A stretch of DNA of 64,000 nucleotides, taken from NCBI RefSeq assembly GCF_016463645.1, contig NZ_JAEMQX010000002.1, positions 62,001 to 126,000 on the forward strand. The letters run 5' to 3'. The DNA is from Sphingopyxis sp. (lineage in GTDB: Bacteria > Pseudomonadota > Alphaproteobacteria > Sphingomonadales > Sphingomonadaceae). This document shows positions 51,350 through 60,367 of this stretch, piece after piece (positions within the stretch are counted from its first letter, which is position 1; the number at the start of each line of letters is the position of its first letter). Below the pieces are notes generated by a model. That model did not search any database and was not told the origin of the DNA. It saw only the letters and a list, made by a program, of their open reading frames with translations. Position numbers and translations under genes: made by a program.

Positions 51350-54163
51350 ATGCGCCGTTTCCTGACCATCCTCTTGCTCGCAGCGAGCCCGCTGCCTTTC
51401 GCATCCGCCGCGGCGACCGAGGCCGAGACCGCCGCGCCATCGCTGCTCGCCGTCCCGCCGCTCGATTTCACCAAGCGCGTGCTCGCCAATGGCGCGACGA
51501 TTTACGCGATCCGCGACACCGGCACCGCGACGGTCTCGGTCAACATCTGGTACGACGTCGGGCAACGCGACGACCCGCCGGCGCGCGGCGGCTTTGCGCA
51601 CCTGTTCGAGCATCTGATGTTCAAGACGACCCGCAACCTGCCCGGCGGAGTGCTCGAAGCGGTCAACGCAATGGGCGGCAACACCAACGCCTCGACCCTG
51701 TTCGACTATACCGATTACTACATCACCGTTCCCGCGAACCAGCTCGAGGGCATGCTGTGGCTCGAGGGCGAGCGGCTCCGCAACCTCGTGATCGACGAAA
51801 AGTCCTTCCACTCCGAACGCGACGTCGTGAAGGAGGAACTGCGTCAGCGCGTCCTGTCGCAGCCCTATGGGCGCATCCTCTACACGCTGCTTCCCGCCTT
51901 CGCGTTCGACGGTCATCCCTATACCCGCCCGATCGGTGGCACGATCGCCGATCTCGACCAGGCCAAACTTGCCGACGTCCAGGCGTTTCACGAAGCCTAT
52001 TACCGGCCCGACAATGCGGTCTTCGTCGTCTCGGGCAATTTCGATCCGGCCCAGCTCGACGCGTGGGCCGACCGCTACCTCGGTTCGGTGCCGCGGCCGG
52101 GCCGCACGATCCCGCGCGATGCCGCGAAGGGCCGTCCGGTCGCGGCGCGGACGATCGACGCCTATGCGCCGAACGTTCCGCTGCCCGCGGTTGCCTTCGC
52201 CTGGCGCGCGCCTTTCGCCGCCGACACCGACGCGGCGGGGATCGATCTGATCGAGGCGGTGCTCACGCGCGGTGCCGCATCGCGCCTGCGACGCCATCTG
52301 GTCGACGAAAAGGGCGTCGCCTCGGCAATCAGCAACTACAACCTTCCCGCCCGCGACGGCCATGCCTTTGCGCTCGTCGTGACGCTTGCGAAGGGTCGCG
52401 ACCTCGCCGACGCCGAAGCGGCGCTTGGCGCCGAGATCGCGCGGCTTCGCGACACACCGCTGCTCCCGGCCGAGCTCGACGCGGTCAAGAACGGCCTGTT
52501 CGGCGACGCGCTTGCGCGGCGCGAGACCGCGCGCGGCCGCGCCTACGAGCTTGGCGGCGGCGCCGCGCTGACCGGCGACCCGTCGCTCGCCGATGCGCGG
52601 CTCGCCGCTATCCGCCGCATGACCCCCGCCGACCTCCAGCGCGTCGCGCAGAACTGGCTCGACGACAGGAAAAGGGTGACGCTGCGCTACCGCGACGAAA
52701 GCCTGCGTCCTGCGGGCTATACCGGCGACAATGCCCCCGACGTATCGAAAATGGGTCCCGCGGTCCCTCCGGCAAGCCAGCCGCCGGTCGTCATCGCAAG
52801 CGAGAGCGCCCGCGAGGCCCGCCCCGGTCCCGCCGCGGCCCTCCCGTCAGTCGCGCCTGTACTCTCCGAGCGCCGCCTCGCCAACGGGCTGCGCGTCGTC
52901 GTCGCCCAATCGTCGAAGGTTCCGCTCGCTAGCGTCCGGCTGGTGATAGACGGCGGCGATGCGGCGGACCCCGCTGGCCAGGCCGGCCGTGGCGACATGG
53001 CAGCGGCGATGGCGCTCAAGGGCGCGGGCGGACGCAGCGCCGACCGGATCGCCAGCGACATCGCGGCGCTCGGCGGTACGATCGGCGCAAGCTCGGACGC
53101 CGACGCGACGGTCTTTTCGGTCAACGCGCCGGCCGCCAATATCGAAGCCGCGGCGCGCATCCTTGCCGACGTCGCAACGCATCCCGATTTCCCCGGCGAC
53201 GCACTCGAAGGCATCCGCGGCCAGCAGATGTCCGCCATCGCCGTCGCCGCGAAACAACCGATGCAAGCCGCGATGCGCGCGCTGCCCGCCGCGATCTTCG
53301 GCAAGACGCCCTATGGCGCAGTTCCCACGACCGCGAGTCTGGGCGCGCTAACGCGCGACAGCATCGCCGCCGCGCAACGAGAGAGCTGGAGCCCGAATGC
53401 CGCAACGCTGATCGTCACCGGCGCGCTGGCTCCCGAGGCCGGGTTCGCGCTCGCCGAGCGCAGCTTCGGTGCGTGGAAGGGGAGCGGGACAGCCTTCCCC
53501 TCCCCGACGCCGCGCGGCACGGTCTCCACCACTCCGCGTGTCATCGCGGTCGATATGCCCGGCGTCGCGCAAGCTGCGGTGATCGCCGCGTTGCCCGCTG
53601 CCGGACGGCGCGATGCGGACTGGCCGTCGCTCCGCATCGCCAACGCCGCCCTCGGCGGCGGTTTCCAAGGCTGGCTGACGCAGGAGATCCGCGTCAAGCG
53701 CGGTCTCACCTATGGCGCTGGCAGCTTGCTCGACAGCCGCCGCGATGCCGCGCTCCTGATGGCTGTGACGCAGACCAAGACGGCCTCGGCAAACGAGGTG
53801 GTCGGACTGATCCTCGATCAGATCGATCGCTTTGGCAGCGAACCGGTCGACGCAGGACGTGCGGCCGAACGCAGCGTCTTTCTTGCGAACGGCTTGTCAG
53901 GGCAGACGGAGCGCGCTGCCGGGCTTGCCGACTATCTGGCGACGCTGGTCGCGAGCGGCGCGCCGCTCGACGCGCTGCCCGCCGAGCTCGCTTCGTCAGC
54001 GCCCCCCTCACCCGAGCGTATCGCCGCCGCGATCGCCGCGCATCTGCGTGCCGATCAGGCGACGATCATCGTCGCCGGCGATTCAAGCCAATGGGCCGGC
54101 GCGCTCCGCGAACGTTTCCCGGCGCTCGAGCTGATCGATATCGATGGGAAGCCCTTGCCCTGA
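51350..54163 (+). CDS. Exported M16 zinc protease with two tandem domains
   Basis: A 937-residue fused M16 peptidase: signal peptide (FLTILLLAASPLPFASAA), an active N-terminal half with the inverted HxxEH motif (His84-x-x-Glu87-His88 in FAHLFEHLMF) and a distal NxxxERxVVxEE-like Glu, and a C-terminal half without HxxEH, acting as the usual inactive partner. The two-domain single-chain arrangement matches pitrilysin-like/PqqL-type enzymes. Probably degrades peptides in the periplasm. It ends 10 nt before a convergent amidohydrolase, with a hairpin covering both stop codons. Confidence 0.9.
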   Translation: MRRFLTILLLAASPLPFASAAATEAETAAPSLLAVPPLDFTKRVLANGATIYAIRDTGTATVSVNIWYDVGQRDDPPARGGFAHLFEHLMFKTTRNLPGGVLEAVNAMGGNTNASTLFDYTDYYITVPANQLEGMLWLEGERLRNLVIDEKSFHSERDVVKEELRQRVLSQPYGRILYTLLPAFAFDGHPYTRPIGGTIADLDQAKLADVQAFHEAYYRPDNAVFVVSGNFDPAQLDAWADRYLGSVPRPGRTIPRDAAKGRPVAARTIDAYAPNVPLPAVAFAWRAPFAADTDAAGIDLIEAVLTRGAASRLRRHLVDEKGVASAISNYNLPARDGHAFALVVTLAKGRDLADAEAALGAEIARLRDTPLLPAELDAVKNGLFGDALARRETARGRAYELGGGAALTGDPSLADARLAAIRRMTPADLQRVAQNWLDDRKRVTLRYRDESLRPAGYTGDNAPDVSKMGPAVPPASQPPVVIASESAREARPGPAAALPSVAPVLSERRLANGLRVVVAQSSKVPLASVRLVIDGGDAADPAGQAGRGDMAAAMALKGAGGRSADRIASDIAALGGTIGASSDADATVFSVNAPAANIEAAARILADVATHPDFPGDALEGIRGQQMSAIAVAAKQPMQAAMRALPAAIFGKTPYGAVPTTASLGALTRDSIAAAQRESWSPNAATLIVTGALAPEAGFALAERSFGAWKGSGTAFPSPTPRGTVSTTPRVIAVDMPGVAQAAVIAALPAAGRRDADWPSLRIANAALGGGFQGWLTQEIRVKRGLTYGAGSLLDSRRDAALLMAVTQTKTASANEVVGLILDQIDRFGSEPVDAGRAAERSVFLANGLSGQTERAAGLADYLATLVASGAPLDALPAELASSAPPSPERIAAAIAAHLRADQATIIVAGDSSQWAGALRERFPALELIDIDGKPLP

Positions 54164-54179
54164 CCGCAACGGGTCAGGG
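54158..54179. terminator. Hairpin spanning both convergent stop codons
   Basis: An 8-bp inverted repeat (54158-54165 and 54172-54179) that contains the M16 TGA (54161-54163) and the amidohydrolase stop (54174-54176). No T run; it may form a shared mRNA 3' structure. Confidence 0.4.
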
Positions 54180-55439
54180 TGATGGCGGCATGTACCGGTC
54201 GCGCAAATCGAGCGGGCGGGCGGTCAGCGGCTTTTCCACCCCCTCGACGAACAGCGCCTGTGGCTGCGACAGCGGTTCGAGCGGATCGCCGTTCCACAGC
54301 ACGAGGTCGGCGGCGCGCCCCGCCTCCAGCGTCCCGACACGGTCGGCGACGCCGAAGACGCGCGCGGGATTGACGGTGATCGCCGCCACCGCGGCCTCAT
54401 GCGGCAAGCCCCAGGCGACGGCGTTGCCCGCACCATAGCGCAATTCGCGCGCGCGATGCGCGACGCCGCTTCCCGTCTTGATGACGATAGTTACCCCCGC
54501 GGCGTGAAGCCGCGCGGCATTTTCCATCGTCGCGCCAAGCTCGGAGAAGCTGCGCGGCAGATCGGCGAGCGGGTCGAGGATGACGGGGACGTTCGCCGCG
54601 GATATCTCGTCCGCGACGCGCCACCCCTCCTCCGCACCGTCGATGATGACGCGCAGCTTCTCTTCGCGCGCGAGCGCGATCATTTCGCTGATGTCCGACG
54701 CCCGGTCGACCTTGACGATCAGCGGCATGCGCCCCTGAACCACCGGTACAAGCGCCTCGAGGTCAACGCGCGACAAGCTCTGCGGCCGCCCTTCGCCGCG
54801 ATCATATGCCGCGCGGTGCGCAGCAAAATGGCGAACGTCGGCCAATGTCGTACGCAGCTGGACGATCGCCGATCCGCGCGCGCCGCCCGCGCGCCCGGCA
54901 CCGCCCTCGCCCATCTCCAGCACCATGGCGGCGCGCGGACGCGTCACCATCTGCGGCCGCTGGGCAAGATCGATCACCGCGGCCTGCCCGGCGAATTGCA
55001 GCGCGCGCCCGCGACGGTCGTCATAGGGCGGCGTGGTCACCGCGTGGGTGATGCCCGCCAGCCGCGATACAGGCAGCAGGATCGAGTCGGGATTGAGGCC
55101 GAGCGAAATGTCGAAGCCCGCGCTGATCGCCGCGCTGTGCGTCGCTCGATCCGCGCTCGTCGGAACCTGGCTGACCTCGACCGCTCCCAGCGTGCTGTCG
55201 GCCTGGATAAAGCCCGGAGTCACGACCCCGCCGCGCCCGTCGATGACCCGCGCATCGGCCGGGACCGCGACACGGGCGCCGAGCGCCGCGATGCGTCCGT
55301 CGCGGATCACGATCGTCCCCCCGTCGATTTCTCCGGCGCCCGTCATCGTCATCAGCCGCGCATCGACGATCGCGATCGTCTCGGCCGAAGCGGGCGCCGC
55401 GAGAAGAAGCGCTACGAGCGCGGCGAGCCGGCGGGTCAT
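54174..55439 (-). CDS. Amidohydrolase-fold protein B2, metal motif lost (putative pseudoenzyme)
   Basis: A 421-residue exported protein of the amidohydrolase/imidazolonepropionase fold: signal peptide LAALVALLLAAPASAE, N-terminal beta-sandwich (GTIVIRDGRIAALGARVAVPADARVIDGRG), barrel, and a conserved C-terminal NPARVFGVADRVGTLEAGRAADLVLWNGDPLE. Where active members have DAHSHLG it reads QADSTLG (His positions replaced by Asp81 and Thr83), and the catalytic Asp region is TGSGVAH instead of GSD. It is thus unlikely to bind metals in the standard way. It is cotranscribed with a metal-competent partner (ATGA overlap). Confidence 0.8.
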   Translation of the reverse strand: MTRRLAALVALLLAAPASAETIAIVDARLMTMTGAGEIDGGTIVIRDGRIAALGARVAVPADARVIDGRGGVVTPGFIQADSTLGAVEVSQVPTSADRATHSAAISAGFDISLGLNPDSILLPVSRLAGITHAVTTPPYDDRRGRALQFAGQAAVIDLAQRPQMVTRPRAAMVLEMGEGGAGRAGGARGSAIVQLRTTLADVRHFAAHRAAYDRGEGRPQSLSRVDLEALVPVVQGRMPLIVKVDRASDISEMIALAREEKLRVIIDGAEEGWRVADEISAANVPVILDPLADLPRSFSELGATMENAARLHAAGVTIVIKTGSGVAHRARELRYGAGNAVAWGLPHEAAVAAITVNPARVFGVADRVGTLEAGRAADLVLWNGDPLEPLSQPQALFVEGVEKPLTARPLDLRDRYMPPSP

Positions 55440-56839
55440 CTTTTCTCTCCGGGTTGGCCAAGCAGGAAGTCGGAATGGCGGCGATAGCGCACGTCGGCGC
55501 GGTCGAAAACGATGCCGCCGTCGATCCAGACCCTTTCGGCGCGCGCATAGATGCTGAACGGGTCGTGGCTCCACAATACGACATCGGCATTCTTGCCGGG
55601 CTCGATCGTGCCGACGCGATCGGCGATGCCGAGCGCCTTCGCCGGATTGGCGGTGAACCAGCGGATCGCATCGGCCTTGTTGATCCGGATGCCCGCGCGC
55701 CATGCTGCCGACAGCGCCGCCGCGGCTTCTTGGTTCAGTCGCTGGATGACGATCGGATCGTCCGAATGGATGATCGCACAGCCGCCCGCCGCGTGGACCA
55801 GCGCCGCATTCTCCTCGATCGCATCGAACACCTCCATCTTGTATCCCCACCAACTGGCCCAGGTGGCGACGCAAATGTCTTCCTTCTCCAGCAACGGCGC
55901 GATCTTGTACGCCTCGTTGGCGTGATGGAAGGTACGGATTTTGAACCCGAATTCGCGCGAGACATCGATCATGTTCGCCATCTCGTCGGCGCGATAGCAA
56001 TGATTCTGGACGAGGATTTCGCCCTTCAGCACCCCGGCGAGCGTTTCGAGCTGCAAGTCGCGCTTCGGCGCTTCGCCGGTCCGGCCGGACGCCTCCCATT
56101 TGTCCCGGCGGCGCGCATAGTCCTGTGCGTCGATCCACGCCTTGCGATAGCCCGCGACATTGCCCATTCGCGTCGCTGGCGAGCGCCCCTTGCCGCCATA
56201 GACGCGCTTGGGATTCTCCCCGCACGCGATCTTCAGGCCATAGGGGGCGCCCGGGAACTTCATTCCCTGCATCGTCACCGAGGGCACGTTCTTCAACGTC
56301 ACCGTCCGCCCGCCGAACAGATTTCCCGATCCGGGCAGGATCATCATCGTCGTGACGCCAGCCTCGCGCGCGGCATCGAAACCGGGATCCTGCGGCCAGA
56401 CCGAATGCTCGACCCACACCAGCGCGGTATTGGGATCGGTCATCTCGTTGACGTCGTTATGCGCGTCGACCGACTCGGGCTGTGCCCAAGCCCCGAGATG
56501 CGAGTGCGCATCGATGACCCCCGGGGTTACCCATTTGCCGCGCGCATCGATCGTCCGATAGCCGTCCGGCACCGCGAGCGACGCGCCGACGGCGGCAATC
56601 TTGCCGCCCTCCATCAGCACGGTACCGTTCGCGATCTCTTCGCCCGTCGCGGTCAGCACGGTGGCACCCACCAACGCGACGCGCTCGACAGCGGGCGCAT
56701 GATAGGTGCTGGGATAGGGATCGCGGTCGAATACCGGCGCCGCGTCGGCGGCGGGCGCCGACGCCGGTTGCGGGCGCCCGGACGCGGCGCATCCGGCCAG
56801 CGCGGTGGCCGTGAGAAGGACGAACGCCGCGCGCCTCAT
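55436..56839 (-). CDS. Exported amidohydrolase A2 (lipoprotein), metal site intact
   Basis: A 467-residue amidohydrolase with a lipobox (LTATALAGC, Cys17), so probably membrane-anchored in the periplasm. Metal ligands: HSH at 112-114 in VIDAHSHLGAW, LVQNHCYRADEM, RTFHHANEAYK, and the Asp in AIIHSDDPIV. The segment between is marked by PSVTMQGMKFPGAPYGLKIACGENPKRVYGGKGRSPATRMGNVAGYR. It is paired with B2 and is paralogous to A1 (58829-60214). Substrate unknown; relatives cleave carboxylated dipeptides or cyclic ureides. Confidence 0.87.
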   Translation of the reverse strand: MRRAAFVLLTATALAGCAASGRPQPASAPAADAAPVFDRDPYPSTYHAPAVERVALVGATVLTATGEEIANGTVLMEGGKIAAVGASLAVPDGYRTIDARGKWVTPGVIDAHSHLGAWAQPESVDAHNDVNEMTDPNTALVWVEHSVWPQDPGFDAAREAGVTTMMILPGSGNLFGGRTVTLKNVPSVTMQGMKFPGAPYGLKIACGENPKRVYGGKGRSPATRMGNVAGYRKAWIDAQDYARRRDKWEASGRTGEAPKRDLQLETLAGVLKGEILVQNHCYRADEMANMIDVSREFGFKIRTFHHANEAYKIAPLLEKEDICVATWASWWGYKMEVFDAIEENAALVHAAGGCAIIHSDDPIVIQRLNQEAAAALSAAWRAGIRINKADAIRWFTANPAKALGIADRVGTIEPGKNADVVLWSHDPFSIYARAERVWIDGGIVFDRADVRYRRHSDFLLGQPGEKR

Positions 56840-57558
56840 TTGGCGTCGGGGGTAACCGAGCGGATCACGCCGCCCTTGTCGTCGAGGAAGTCGATCGACG
56901 CCTTGCCGTCGGGAGTGACCTTCATCAGGATGCGCGGACGCCCCATCGCGTCGTTCAGCATCACCGCCGACTCGCGGTCGCGGGTCTTGCCGACATACAG
57001 GCGCTGACGACCAAAGCTGCCGTCGGCCTGCACCTTTTGCAGCGCGGCGGTCTTTTCGGGCCCGTCGGGCATTTTCGACAGCCGCTCGGCCATGTCGAAA
57101 TCGAGCGCCGCGTCGGGGCGGTCGTTGACGACCATCGCGGCCCAGCGCCGACCGTCATATTCGCTCTGCGTCAGCTGGATGACCTGATCCTGCTCATATT
57201 GGTCGAAGCTCAGATGGCCGCCGCCCGATACCTTGCCGTCGGGGCCCTTCTGGCCGCTGAAGGTCAGCCCGCCGTTTTCGGATCCTTCGTTGTTGTAGAA
57301 GATGATCCCGGCGCCGCGGTTGCCGCTCGGATGCGGGCGTTCCTTGCCGTGCATGATGATACCCGGCGAGCGGCTGGTGTTCGACACGATCATGCGGATC
57401 GTCCCGTCATCCTCGCGAATGTTGATCCGCTTGACGTCGATCTCGTCGAAAGCCGCCTTGGCGGGTGCGGTGTCGGCGCCGGCGCTGGTCGCCATGGCGA
57501 TCGCGCAGGCGGCTGTGAGCACGCCTGAATAAAGGACGAGAAGGCGATTGGCGTTCAT
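56836..57558 (-). CDS. Exported protein of unknown function inside the amidohydrolase operon
   Basis: A 240-residue protein with a signal peptide (VLTAACAIAMATSAGA). The mature chain is beta-rich with repeated short motifs (INIREDDGTIRMIVSNTSRSPGIIMHGKERPHPSGNRGAGIIFYNNEGSENGGLTFSGQKGPDGKVSGGGHLSFDQYEQDQVIQLTQSEYD; ...GRPRILMKVTPDGKASIDFLDDKGGVIRSV). I do not recognise the family. It overlaps both neighbours by ATGA, so it is translated stoichiometrically with the flanking amidohydrolases and may be a chaperone, scaffold or ligand-binding subunit. Confidence 0.7.
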   Translation of the reverse strand: MNANRLLVLYSGVLTAACAIAMATSAGADTAPAKAAFDEIDVKRINIREDDGTIRMIVSNTSRSPGIIMHGKERPHPSGNRGAGIIFYNNEGSENGGLTFSGQKGPDGKVSGGGHLSFDQYEQDQVIQLTQSEYDGRRWAAMVVNDRPDAALDFDMAERLSKMPDGPEKTAALQKVQADGSFGRQRLYVGKTRDRESAVMLNDAMGRPRILMKVTPDGKASIDFLDDKGGVIRSVTPDAK

Positions 57559-58832
57559 GGCGTTTCTCCATTGGCAGAAGGCGGGATGGCGGAAAGATAG
57601 CGGTCGCGAAGCTCGGTCGCGCGCGACGTCATCGGCTGCGCCTCGCCGCGGATGAAGATCGCGGTCGGGCGCGCGAGTGTGTCGAGCGGATCGCCGTCCC
57701 AGATCACGACGTCGCCCTCCTTGCCCGCTTCCAGCGAACCGATACGGTCGGCGAGCCCGAAAATGCGCGCGGGGTTGATCGTGATCGCGGCGAGTGCCGC
57801 CTTCCGGTCGAGCCCGTTCGCGGCGGCGTTGCCTGCATTGTAACGCATCTCGCGCTCGCGATGATTGCCATTGCCTTCGATCGCGATGATGACGCCCGCG
57901 GCGGCGAGGCGTGCGGCGTTGGTCAGGGTCGCACCCAGCATCTCGAACGACGCCGGGGTATTTTCGACCGGCGTCAGAAGAACCGGAACCCCCGCGGCGG
58001 CGATCTCGCCCGCGACGCGCCAGCCCTCGCTCGCACTTTCGAGAATCAGCTTCAGCCGTTCTTCGCGGCCGAGCGCCAGCGCATCGCGAATGTCGGCCGC
58101 TCGGTTCACACTGACGAGCAGCGGCATCCGTCCCTCGACGACCGGGATCAGCGCGTCCATGTCGGCGCGCGACAGGGTATAATCGCGCGTTTTGCCGCGA
58201 TCATAAGCCGCGCGCCGCGCCTTGTAATCGCGCACCTCGGCAAAAAGCGCGCGCAGCGCGACCAGTTCGGCGGCGCGGGCGCCACCCGCGCGCTCGGCGC
58301 CCGCGTCACCCATGTCAAGCACCATCGCGACACCGCGCTTCATCAGCATCGCGCGCCCATCGAGCGCGACCGCGGCCGCTTGTCCCGCGAAAAGCAGCTC
58401 GCGGTCGCTCCTGTCCTTATAGGCCGGCGTCGTGATGGCGCGGGTGATGCCGCCGAGCCGCGCGACGGGGATCAGCAGCGAGTCGGGATTGAGGCCATAG
58501 CCCGCATCGAAAGCCGCGCTGAAGTCGGTCGCGGCGGTCCCGCGATCGTCGGTTGTCTCGACCGAGCGCACCTCGATCAGCCCGAGGGCCGTACCCGTCG
58601 CGACGAGCCCGGGGGTCACGATCTTGCCGGTCGCATCGACGGTCTTCGCATCGGCGGGGACGGCGATATCCGCTCCGACCGCGACAATCCGTCCATCGCG
58701 GATCACCACCGTGCCGCGCTCCATCTCGCCCGCCGGTCCCATGGTGACCACACGCCCTCCGGTGATCGCGACGGTTTCGGCCGCAGCGGGCGCAGCGGCG
58801 AGGGCCAGCGCAGCGGCTAGCAGGCGGATCAT
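57555..58832 (-). CDS. Amidohydrolase-fold protein B1, metal motif lost (putative pseudoenzyme)
   Basis: A 425-residue exported paralogue of B2 (signal peptide LLAAALALAAAPAAAE). Here the HxH segment reads VATGTALG (Gly80 and Ala82 in place of His) and the Asp motif is IEGNGNHR. The C-terminal NPARIFGLADRIGSLEAGKEGDVVIWDGDPLD is conserved. Loss of the same catalytic positions in both B copies argues for a maintained non-metal role, probably as partner of A1 in a complex. ATG 58832 overlaps the A1 stop (ATGA). Confidence 0.8.
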   Translation of the reverse strand: MIRLLAAALALAAAPAAAETVAITGGRVVTMGPAGEMERGTVVIRDGRIVAVGADIAVPADAKTVDATGKIVTPGLVATGTALGLIEVRSVETTDDRGTAATDFSAAFDAGYGLNPDSLLIPVARLGGITRAITTPAYKDRSDRELLFAGQAAAVALDGRAMLMKRGVAMVLDMGDAGAERAGGARAAELVALRALFAEVRDYKARRAAYDRGKTRDYTLSRADMDALIPVVEGRMPLLVSVNRAADIRDALALGREERLKLILESASEGWRVAGEIAAAGVPVLLTPVENTPASFEMLGATLTNAARLAAAGVIIAIEGNGNHREREMRYNAGNAAANGLDRKAALAAITINPARIFGLADRIGSLEAGKEGDVVIWDGDPLDTLARPTAIFIRGEAQPMTSRATELRDRYLSAIPPSANGETP

Positions 58833-60214
58833 CGCGCGAACTCCTGCCCCGGCTGCCCGACCACGAAGTCCGACGGTCTCTGGTAGCGCGGGTCGCTCCG
58901 GTCCCACTGGATCACCCCGTCGACCCAGACGCGATCGGCGAGCGCATACACGCTGAACGGGTTCGCGCTCCACAGCACGACGTCGGCCATCTTGCCGGGC
59001 TCGAGCGTGCCGACCTTGTCGGCGATGCCCATCGCCTTCGCGGGATTTGCGGTAACCCACCTGATCGCCTCGCCACGACTTATGGACAGGCCGGCGTGGT
59101 TGGCGGCGGTCATCGCGATTCCGGCTTCCTGATTGAGCCGCTGGACAAGCAGGCCGTCGTCCGAATGGATGATAGCGCAGCCACCGGCGGCGTCGATCAT
59201 GGGGGCATTCTCCTCGATCCCGTCGAGCGATTCCATCTTGGCGCCCCAGCTGTTCGCCCAGGTCGCGACGCAAATATCTTCCTTCGCGAGCAGCGGCGCG
59301 ATCTTGAACGCCTCATTGGCGTGGTGGAACGCGCGGATTTTGAACCCGAACTCGCGCGCGACATCGATCATCACCGCCATCTCGTCGGCGCGGTAGCAGT
59401 GGTTCTGGACGAGGATCTCACCGCGCAGCACGCCGGCGAGCGTTTCGAGCTGCAGGTCGCGCTTCGGTGGATCGCCGGCCTTGCCGCCCGCGTCCCACCT
59501 GTCCTGTCGGCGGACGTAATCGGCGGCGTCGATCCACGCCTTGCGATATCCCGCGACATTGCCCATCCGCGTCGCGGGCGAGCGTCCCTTGCCGCCATAG
59601 ACGCGCTTCGGATTCTCCCCGCACGCGATCTTCAGGCCATAGGGCGCGCCCGGGAACTTCATCCCTTGCGTCGTCACCGACGGCACATTCTTCAGCGTCA
59701 CCGAACGGCCGCCGAACAGGTTGGCCGAACCGGGAAGGATCATCAGGCTGGTCACCCCGCCGGCCCGTGCGAGGCGGAACTTCGGATCCTGCGGCCATAC
59801 CGAATGTTCGGCCCAGACCTCTGCCGTGTTCGGCGACACGGCTTCGTTGCCGTCCTCGTGCGACGGCGTCGCAGGCGACGGATAAACGCCGAGGTGCGAA
59901 TGCGCGTCGATGATCCCGGGGGTCACCCATTTGCCGCGACCGTCCACCCGGGCATAGCCTTCGGGCACGGGGAGCTTCGCACCCACCGCCTCGATCTTGC
60001 CGCTTGCGATCAAGACCGTCGCGTCGGCGATTTCGGCGCCGGTGCCCGTGAGTACCGTCGCGCCGACGAGCGCCAGTGGACCCGATGCGGCGGGGCGATA
60101 AGTCGCCGGGAAGGGATCATCGGGTGCGCCAGGGGCCGCGATCGCGGCACCGGCAGTCGCCAGCGATATCATCGCGATGCACGCCCGGCCCAGATGCTTC
60201 ATCGTCGACGTCAT
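58829..60214 (-). CDS. Exported amidohydrolase A1, metal site intact
   Basis: A 461-residue periplasmic amidohydrolase, paralogue of A2, with signal peptide (ACIAMISLATAGAAIAAP) rather than a lipobox. Metal ligands: HSH at 105-107 in IIDAHSHLGVY, LVQNHCYRADEM, RAFHHANEAFK and the IIHSDDG Asp. The start MTSTMKHLG has GGGAGG about 8 nt upstream. It is the first gene of the five-gene unit A1-B1-240-aa-A2-B2. The duplicated order suggests tandem duplication of an A-B cassette flanking the 240-aa gene. Confidence 0.87.
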   Translation of the reverse strand: MTSTMKHLGRACIAMISLATAGAAIAAPGAPDDPFPATYRPAASGPLALVGATVLTGTGAEIADATVLIASGKIEAVGAKLPVPEGYARVDGRGKWVTPGIIDAHSHLGVYPSPATPSHEDGNEAVSPNTAEVWAEHSVWPQDPKFRLARAGGVTSLMILPGSANLFGGRSVTLKNVPSVTTQGMKFPGAPYGLKIACGENPKRVYGGKGRSPATRMGNVAGYRKAWIDAADYVRRQDRWDAGGKAGDPPKRDLQLETLAGVLRGEILVQNHCYRADEMAVMIDVAREFGFKIRAFHHANEAFKIAPLLAKEDICVATWANSWGAKMESLDGIEENAPMIDAAGGCAIIHSDDGLLVQRLNQEAGIAMTAANHAGLSISRGEAIRWVTANPAKAMGIADKVGTLEPGKMADVVLWSANPFSVYALADRVWVDGVIQWDRSDPRYQRPSDFVVGQPGQEFAR

Positions 60215-60367
60215 TTTATCGCCTCCCCGATCTGCATGAGTGACGAACACCCCGAATCCGCCATTCGTTTTTTGGTCGGTCGGCGATGGCGGATTCGCCG
60301 CCCCGAACCATCGTTCTCGGCAGGGTGAGATGTTCCGCGCCAGGCGGGGCAATGGAGGGGCCGAAAT

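Noticed and set aside
54174-56417. 747-codon open frame that would fuse extra sequence onto amidohydrolase B2
   Set aside because: The N-terminal ~325 residues are a frame-shifted shadow of A2. A signal peptide and ATGA overlap place the true start at 55439. Likewise 57555-59273 was trimmed to 58832 and 58829-61072 to 60214.
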